From Desulfitobacterium chlororespirans DSM 11544 (lineage in GTDB: Bacteria; Bacillota; Desulfitobacteriia; Desulfitobacteriales; Desulfitobacteriaceae), in contig NZ_FRDN01000005.1 in assembly GCF_900143285.1 (NCBI RefSeq), forward strand, positions 425,568 to 489,567: DNA of 64,000 nt. Direction: 5' to 3'. The notes beneath the pieces were generated by a model. It saw only the letters and a list, made by a program, of their open reading frames with translations. It did no database searches and was not told the origin of the DNA. The stretch's first letter is position 1, and every line of letters begins with the position of its first letter. The translations under genes and the position numbers were made by a program. This document shows positions 60,133 through 64,000 of the stretch, one piece after another.

Positions 60133-60163
60133 GGCAGCACATTAATGTCATAAATGTGCTGCC
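60133..60163 (+). promoter_or_regulatory. Stem-loop between ribosome site and start of pilin 2
   Basis: A perfect 11-bp stem, GGCAGCACATT (60133-60143) with AATGTGCTGCC (60153-60163), lies between a GGGGGAGGGG site and ATG 60164. Folding would bring the two together; otherwise spacing is far too long. Confidence 0.75.
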
Positions 60164-60373
60164 ATGATTATGCGTCAGATAGCAAGTTGGTTTTTTGATG
60201 AGTCTGGTTTTGAGGTTTTTGAAGCATCGACACTTACAATTGGCGGTGTGGTGCTCGCATTGTTTGTTGGAACTATTGTTTTGGCGTTAACATCATTCGA
60301 GTATATAAAGATAGGCAATGCGACAATTGGAAACGAGGTAGAGGTCAATGCGGCACTCGAAAGGTTCTATTAA
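60164..60373 (+). CDS. Flp-like pilin 2
   Basis: 69 residues (ATG 60164; ATG 60170 alternative). 'FDESGFEVFEASTLTIGGVVLALFVGTIVLALTSF' has the same G|FEVFE prepilin cleavage context as pilin 1 and a single hydrophobic helix. Overlaps the next gene. Confidence 0.8.
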   Translation: MIMRQIASWFFDESGFEVFEASTLTIGGVVLALFVGTIVLALTSFEYIKIGNATIGNEVEVNAALERFY

Positions 60374-60788
60374 GCGTTTCCTAAATGATGAAACGGGCAG
60401 TTTTCAGTCTATTGAATGGAGCTATCTACTTATTGTTACGATTATCATTCTTTCCTTTATCCTGCCGAACATCATCATTATAGGGCAAAATGTTTTTCAC
60501 ACACAGCAGATTGCAAGTTATGGGATTCAAAAAGTCGCTGAGCATGGGCAAATGAACAGCACGATTGCCAATGATTTAAAATCGAAGTTTGCAACCTACG
60601 GAATAGGTGACTATGAAATTTATGGAAGCCCCTCGAGTGAGTTTGTTCCCTACGGGCAGCCGGTTGAGGTCAATCTGGTAACCACTATTCATTTAATGCA
60701 AATGCCAGATATTCTGAGTTTCATTCCTAGTAAGCTGAAGGTTATTGTTAAGAAGGTTGATGCCTCAACGGTTTATGTACGGAGCTAA
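60348..60788 (+). CDS. TadE/Flp-like pseudopilin
   Basis: 146 residues. 'RFLNDETGSFQSIEWSYLLIVTIIILSFILPNIIIIGQNVF': leader ending ETG, +5-6 Glu in 'SFQSIEW', then a hydrophobic helix and a ~95-residue beta-rich head. The larger head is typical of TadE-like minor pseudopilins. Third pilin-like gene in a row. Confidence 0.8.
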   Translation: MRHSKGSIKRFLNDETGSFQSIEWSYLLIVTIIILSFILPNIIIIGQNVFHTQQIASYGIQKVAEHGQMNSTIANDLKSKFATYGIGDYEIYGSPSSEFVPYGQPVEVNLVTTIHLMQMPDILSFIPSKLKVIVKKVDASTVYVRS

Positions 60789-60808
60789 GTTTGAAAGGAG
60801 AATGATTT

Positions 60809-63800
60809 ATGAAAAGAAAGGCCCAAGCAAGTCGATTGTCATTATTTTTGATAGTCTTTCTATTGATTAATGTAATCGTTCCGTTGGTAAATGTACCTAT
60901 AGCTAAGGCAGCCGAGGAGCCGATATCATGGATGAAGAGTAATATGTGGTCCGGAGGGCCGGCATCTGCCATCAATGCTGTAACAACTCTCCAGAATGGT
61001 AATGTGTTACTTGGAGGGGCAAATGGCAACTGGCAGACCCTGACACCAACCGGTGAAAATGTAACCAATGGGGCATGGTCGGGAGGGACAAATGACATCA
61101 ATGCAGCTACAACCCTCAAAAATGGCGATGTTTTTCTTGGAGGAGAAAATGGCAACTGGCAGATCCTAACACCAGCAGGTAAAAATGTAATCAATGGGAA
61201 TAGTGGAACATCTCACATCTATGCTGTCACAACTCTCGAAAATGGCAATGTATTCATTGGAGGGTATTGTGGCAGATGGCAGATTATTACACCAACAGGT
61301 GAGAATGTAGCCAGTGGGACATGGCCCGGAGGGACATCTCACATTTATGCTGTCACAACTCTCCAGAATGGCAATGTTTTTTTTGGAGGGGCTAATGGCT
61401 ACTGGCAGACCCTGACACCAACCGGTGAGAATGTAACCAATGGGAATATGGGAACATCTCACATTTATGCTGTAACAACTCTCCAGAATGGTAATGTGTT
61501 ACTTGGAGGGAAAAATGGCAACTGGCAGATCCTGACACCAGCAGGTGAGAATGTAACGAATGGGACATGGTCGGGAGGGACAAATGACATCAATGCTGTC
61601 ACAACTCTCGGTAACGGTAATATTTTCCTTGGAGGGGCAGGTGGTAAGTGGCAAATTGTGACGTTTGTTGGTGGAAATGTATCAAATGGCGTTTGGTTCG
61701 GAGGAGTTGAGATCAAATTTATCACAACTCTACAAAATGATAATATAATCTTTGGTGGAGTCGACGGCAAATACCAAATTACAAAAACAACAAGTGAGTC
61801 AATAGGTGCATGGTCCGGAGGGGTGATGTCTACCATCAATGCTGCCACAACCCTCGAAAATGGCAATGTATTCATTGGAGGGAACAGCGGCAGATGGCAG
61901 GTCCTGACACCAACGGGTGAGAATATAGCCAGTGGGACATGGCCCGGAGGGACATATGGCATCAATGCTGCTACAGCTCTCGAAAATGGTAATATGTTAC
62001 TTGTGGGAAGTAGTGGTAAATGGCAGATCATGACACTAATTGGTGAGAGTATAGCTGGTGGGACATGGCCTGGAGGGTCGACGTCTACCCTCTATACTGC
62101 CACAGTTCTCGAAAATGGCAATGTGTATATTGGAGGAGGCAAAGGAATCTGGCAGATACTGACACCAACTGGTAAGAATGTAGCTAGTGGGACATGGCCC
62201 GGAGGGGCATCTGCCATCAATGTTGCCATAACTCTCGAAAATAATAATGTGTTACTTGGAGGGGCAAATGGCAACTGGCAGACCCTGACACCAACCGGTG
62301 AAAATGTAGCCAGTGGGACATGGCCTGGAGGGACAAATGACATCAATGCAGCTACAACTCTCAAAAATGGCGATATTTTCCTTGGAGGGGATAAGGGCAA
62401 CTGGCAGATCCTGACACCAACGGGCGAAAATAAATTAAATGGAGTATGGTATGCGGGATCGGCACTTCACATCAATACTGCTACAACTCTTTCAAATGGC
62501 AATATATTTTTGGGAGGAGATAGTGGTAATTGGCAGGTCCTGACACCAACAGGTGAGAGTGTAGCCAGTGGGGCATGGCCTGGAGGGACAGCTAACATCA
62601 ATGCTGTCACAACTCTCCAAAACGGTGATGTTTTTCTTGGAGGAGCTAATGCTATTTGGGCTTTATACGGAGATAGTTTTAGTTCTAGTTATATAGGTGT
62701 TACTGGAATCGCACTTGCTCCATCGACAATAGAGCTAGAAATAGATGAAACCCAACAATTAACTCCAACAATAACTCCAGCGGATGCAAGCAACAGAAAT
62801 GTATCGTATTCAAGCAGCAATCCCAGCGTAGCAACGGTTTCGACATCAGGATTAGTTGAGGCCGTTGGTAATGGGACAACAACCATTGTGGTCACAACGC
62901 AAGACGGAAACTTTACGGCTTCTTGTATGGTAACTGTGGGGGGGAGTATACCTACTTCTTACTCAATAACGGTAAACAAAAACGGTAATGGAACAGTAAC
63001 CGGAGGAGGAATTTATAACCCCGGAGATACAGTCACCTTAACAGCAACTCCAGATCCCGAATATAGTTTCGTAAAATGGGTAGAAGGAGGCACAACTCTA
63101 TCAACAGATCCTTCCTTAACTTTCACGGCAACCTCTAACCGCACAATTACGGCTCAATTCGTCAAGAATGGCTACATTGTCAAAGTCGAGGTTTCTACAG
63201 GCGGAACAGCAACGGGTGGGGGAACATTCGGTATCAATACCCAGGCAACAGTAGTTGCAACTCCTAAATCAGGATATGCCTTTTTAAACTGGACGAATAG
63301 TGATGGCACCATTATTTTATCTACCGATCCATCATACACATTTTCCGTAACACAAAATATAACCTTAAAGGCAAACTTCACTTCTACCACCAATATCCCA
63401 ACTAATATAAGCTGGGAAAAGACCCAATACGGGACGTACAGGGTGACTTGGCAGGGACCTTCGCTCGCGAGCGTAACGCTACAGAACGGGGCGGCTATTG
63501 CCTATAAAGCAAATGGATTTCTAAATGCGGCGGTGTTCGCAAGCAGCATTAGTTCTGGATCATATGAAATATTTGTTTCAGGAATTGGATCTGGCGTAAT
63601 GTTAACCGCTTCAAATTCAACGAGCGTTCCGGGGGAAGGGGAGTCACCCGATACCAAGAATCCCACTGATGTGACCTTTGAGAAAACCCAATATGGGACA
63701 TACCAGGTGAAGTGGAAGGGTAATGCGAAAGCAGCAGTCGAGCTAAAGCAGAGCGGAGTAACAGCATACAAAGCTAACGGCTCACTGAACAAAGCAGTAT

Positions 63801-64000
63801 TCCAAGCGACTACAGCACCAGGAGACTATGACTTATTCATTGACGGGGTGGAGGTCCAGACGGTGACTATTGAAACTGAGAATAAGCCGGACCAACCGAC
63901 AAACCCCGGTGCAAACAACCCCACTGATGTGACCTTTGAGAAAACCCAATATGGGACATACCAGGTGAAGTGGAAGGGTAATGCGAAAGCAGCAGTCGAG
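60809..64000 (+). CDS. Giant secreted repeat protein / putative pilus-associated adhesin (3' end outside window)
   Basis: At least 1064 residues, open to the window end; ATG 60809 after AAAGGAG. Signal peptide (LSLFLIVFLLINVIVPLVNVPIAKA). Residues ~45-635: fourteen repeats of ~41-43 residues, consensus INAVTTLxNGNVFLGGxNGxWQ followed by LTPTGENVxxGxWPGG, a beta-propeller-like pattern. Then a Big_2 Ig-like domain ('GIALAPSTIELEIDETQQLTP'), two InlB B-repeat-like units ('VNKNGNGTVTGGG', 'FVKWVEGG'), and ~86-residue repeats starting 'PTDVTFEKTQYGTYQVKW'. Likely surface adhesin displayed with, or exported by, the neighbouring pilus. Confidence 0.88.
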   Translation, partial: MKRKAQASRLSLFLIVFLLINVIVPLVNVPIAKAAEEPISWMKSNMWSGGPASAINAVTTLQNGNVLLGGANGNWQTLTPTGENVTNGAWSGGTNDINAATTLKNGDVFLGGENGNWQILTPAGKNVINGNSGTSHIYAVTTLENGNVFIGGYCGRWQIITPTGENVASGTWPGGTSHIYAVTTLQNGNVFFGGANGYWQTLTPTGENVTNGNMGTSHIYAVTTLQNGNVLLGGKNGNWQILTPAGENVTNGTWSGGTNDINAVTTLGNGNIFLGGAGGKWQIVTFVGGNVSNGVWFGGVEIKFITTLQNDNIIFGGVDGKYQITKTTSESIGAWSGGVMSTINAATTLENGNVFIGGNSGRWQVLTPTGENIASGTWPGGTYGINAATALENGNMLLVGSSGKWQIMTLIGESIAGGTWPGGSTSTLYTATVLENGNVYIGGGKGIWQILTPTGKNVASGTWPGGASAINVAITLENNNVLLGGANGNWQTLTPTGENVASGTWPGGTNDINAATTLKNGDIFLGGDKGNWQILTPTGENKLNGVWYAGSALHINTATTLSNGNIFLGGDSGNWQVLTPTGESVASGAWPGGTANINAVTTLQNGDVFLGGANAIWALYGDSFSSSYIGVTGIALAPSTIELEIDETQQLTPTITPADASNRNVSYSSSNPSVATVSTSGLVEAVGNGTTTIVVTTQDGNFTASCMVTVGGSIPTSYSITVNKNGNGTVTGGGIYNPGDTVTLTATPDPEYSFVKWVEGGTTLSTDPSLTFTATSNRTITAQFVKNGYIVKVEVSTGGTATGGGTFGINTQATVVATPKSGYAFLNWTNSDGTIILSTDPSYTFSVTQNITLKANFTSTTNIPTNISWEKTQYGTYRVTWQGPSLASVTLQNGAAIAYKANGFLNAAVFASSISSGSYEIFVSGIGSGVMLTASNSTSVPGEGESPDTKNPTDVTFEKTQYGTYQVKWKGNAKAAVELKQSGVTAYKANGSLNKAVFQATTAPGDYDLFIDGVEVQTVTIETENKPDQPTNPGANNPTDVTFEKTQYGTYQVKWKGNAKAAVE
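63662..64000 (+). repeat. Identical 81-bp segments, 258-bp period
   Basis: Bases 63662-63742 and 63920-64000 are identical, beginning CCCACTGATGTGACC. Each starts an ~86-residue unit; a diverged unit precedes them (~63390). Nucleotide identity implies recent duplication or gene conversion. Confidence 0.88.

Noticed and set aside
60748..63792. Several long open minus-strand frames of proline-rich protein
   Set aside because: They are antisense to the repeat region of the giant + strand secreted protein; openness follows from the repeated codon pattern and none has a ribosome site.
1..64000. tRNA or rRNA genes
   Set aside because: No cloverleaf-type sequence or rRNA segment was noticed; the element uses guaA rather than a tRNA as its site.

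Overview
The window looks like a spore-forming, low-to-mid GC Firmicute of the Desulfitobacterium/Desulfosporosinus type (inference). The basis is a PBSX-type contractile-tail prophage, a DUF3231 gene, Gram-positive ribosome binding sites throughout, an hpt-guaA pair, and a Gram-positive integrative element carrying a RepA_N initiator and an element-encoded NusG paralogue.

Region 1 (1 to about 14.3 kb) is the late half of a prophage on the + strand: end of the tail sheath, tail tube, a tail-assembly chaperone with a -1 frameshift site, tape measure, XkdP-XkdU baseplate genes, a run of tail-fibre genes (one glycine-rich), then lysis (XhlA-like membrane protein, zinc amidase whose start codon is missing, holin-like protein). 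An SOS-box palindrome, a small gene and terminators mark its right edge. Region 2 (about 15.3 to 19.8 kb) is host chromosome: a DUF3231 protein, a minus-strand repeat protein, a membrane-anchored protein, hpt and guaA.

Region 3 (19.77 kb to beyond the window) is a large integrated element, at least 44 kb, joined to the 3' end of guaA, with a convergent tyrosine integrase beside it. The left end holds a helicase-centred cluster (small partner, UPF1-like SF1 helicase, ImmA-like protease, Xre repressor). A divergent switch follows (Xre/Xre, excisionase-like HTH). Next come a DUF5131 radical-SAM-like protein, a NusG paralogue, RecD2, a RepA_N initiator whose gene contains iteron-like dyads, a YdjM-like protein and a Dam methylase. 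A conjugation-type export module follows: cell-wall protein, VirB2-like pilin, TcpE/VirB3-like protein, VirB4 partner, VirB4, VirB6-like protein and a C39-peptidase-like wall protein. It runs directly into a complete Tad/Flp pilus locus: AAA protein, three TadZ/CpaE-like ATPases, prepilin peptidase, CpaB, TadA, TadB, TadC and three pilin-like proteins. Last is a giant secreted protein (at least 1064 residues) with 14 propeller-like repeats, running off the window. No relaxase or VirD4 coupling protein is visible.

An OMEGA-type insertion element sits between two tandem TadZ genes: a HEARO/omega RNA followed by an HNH-less IscB relative (IsrB), in front of a strong end hairpin. Two further relics of the same family lie nearby, an orphan omega RNA copy (42.7 kb) and a roughly 108-bp miniature (50.1 kb). 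All three right ends abut an NTGA motif. The DNA just left of the IsrB element is repeated (20 of 21 bases) just right of it and is followed there by ATGA, so the omega RNA guide appears to match the neighbouring tadZ gene. A HigBA-like toxin-antitoxin pair and a candidate small RNA sit in the same area.
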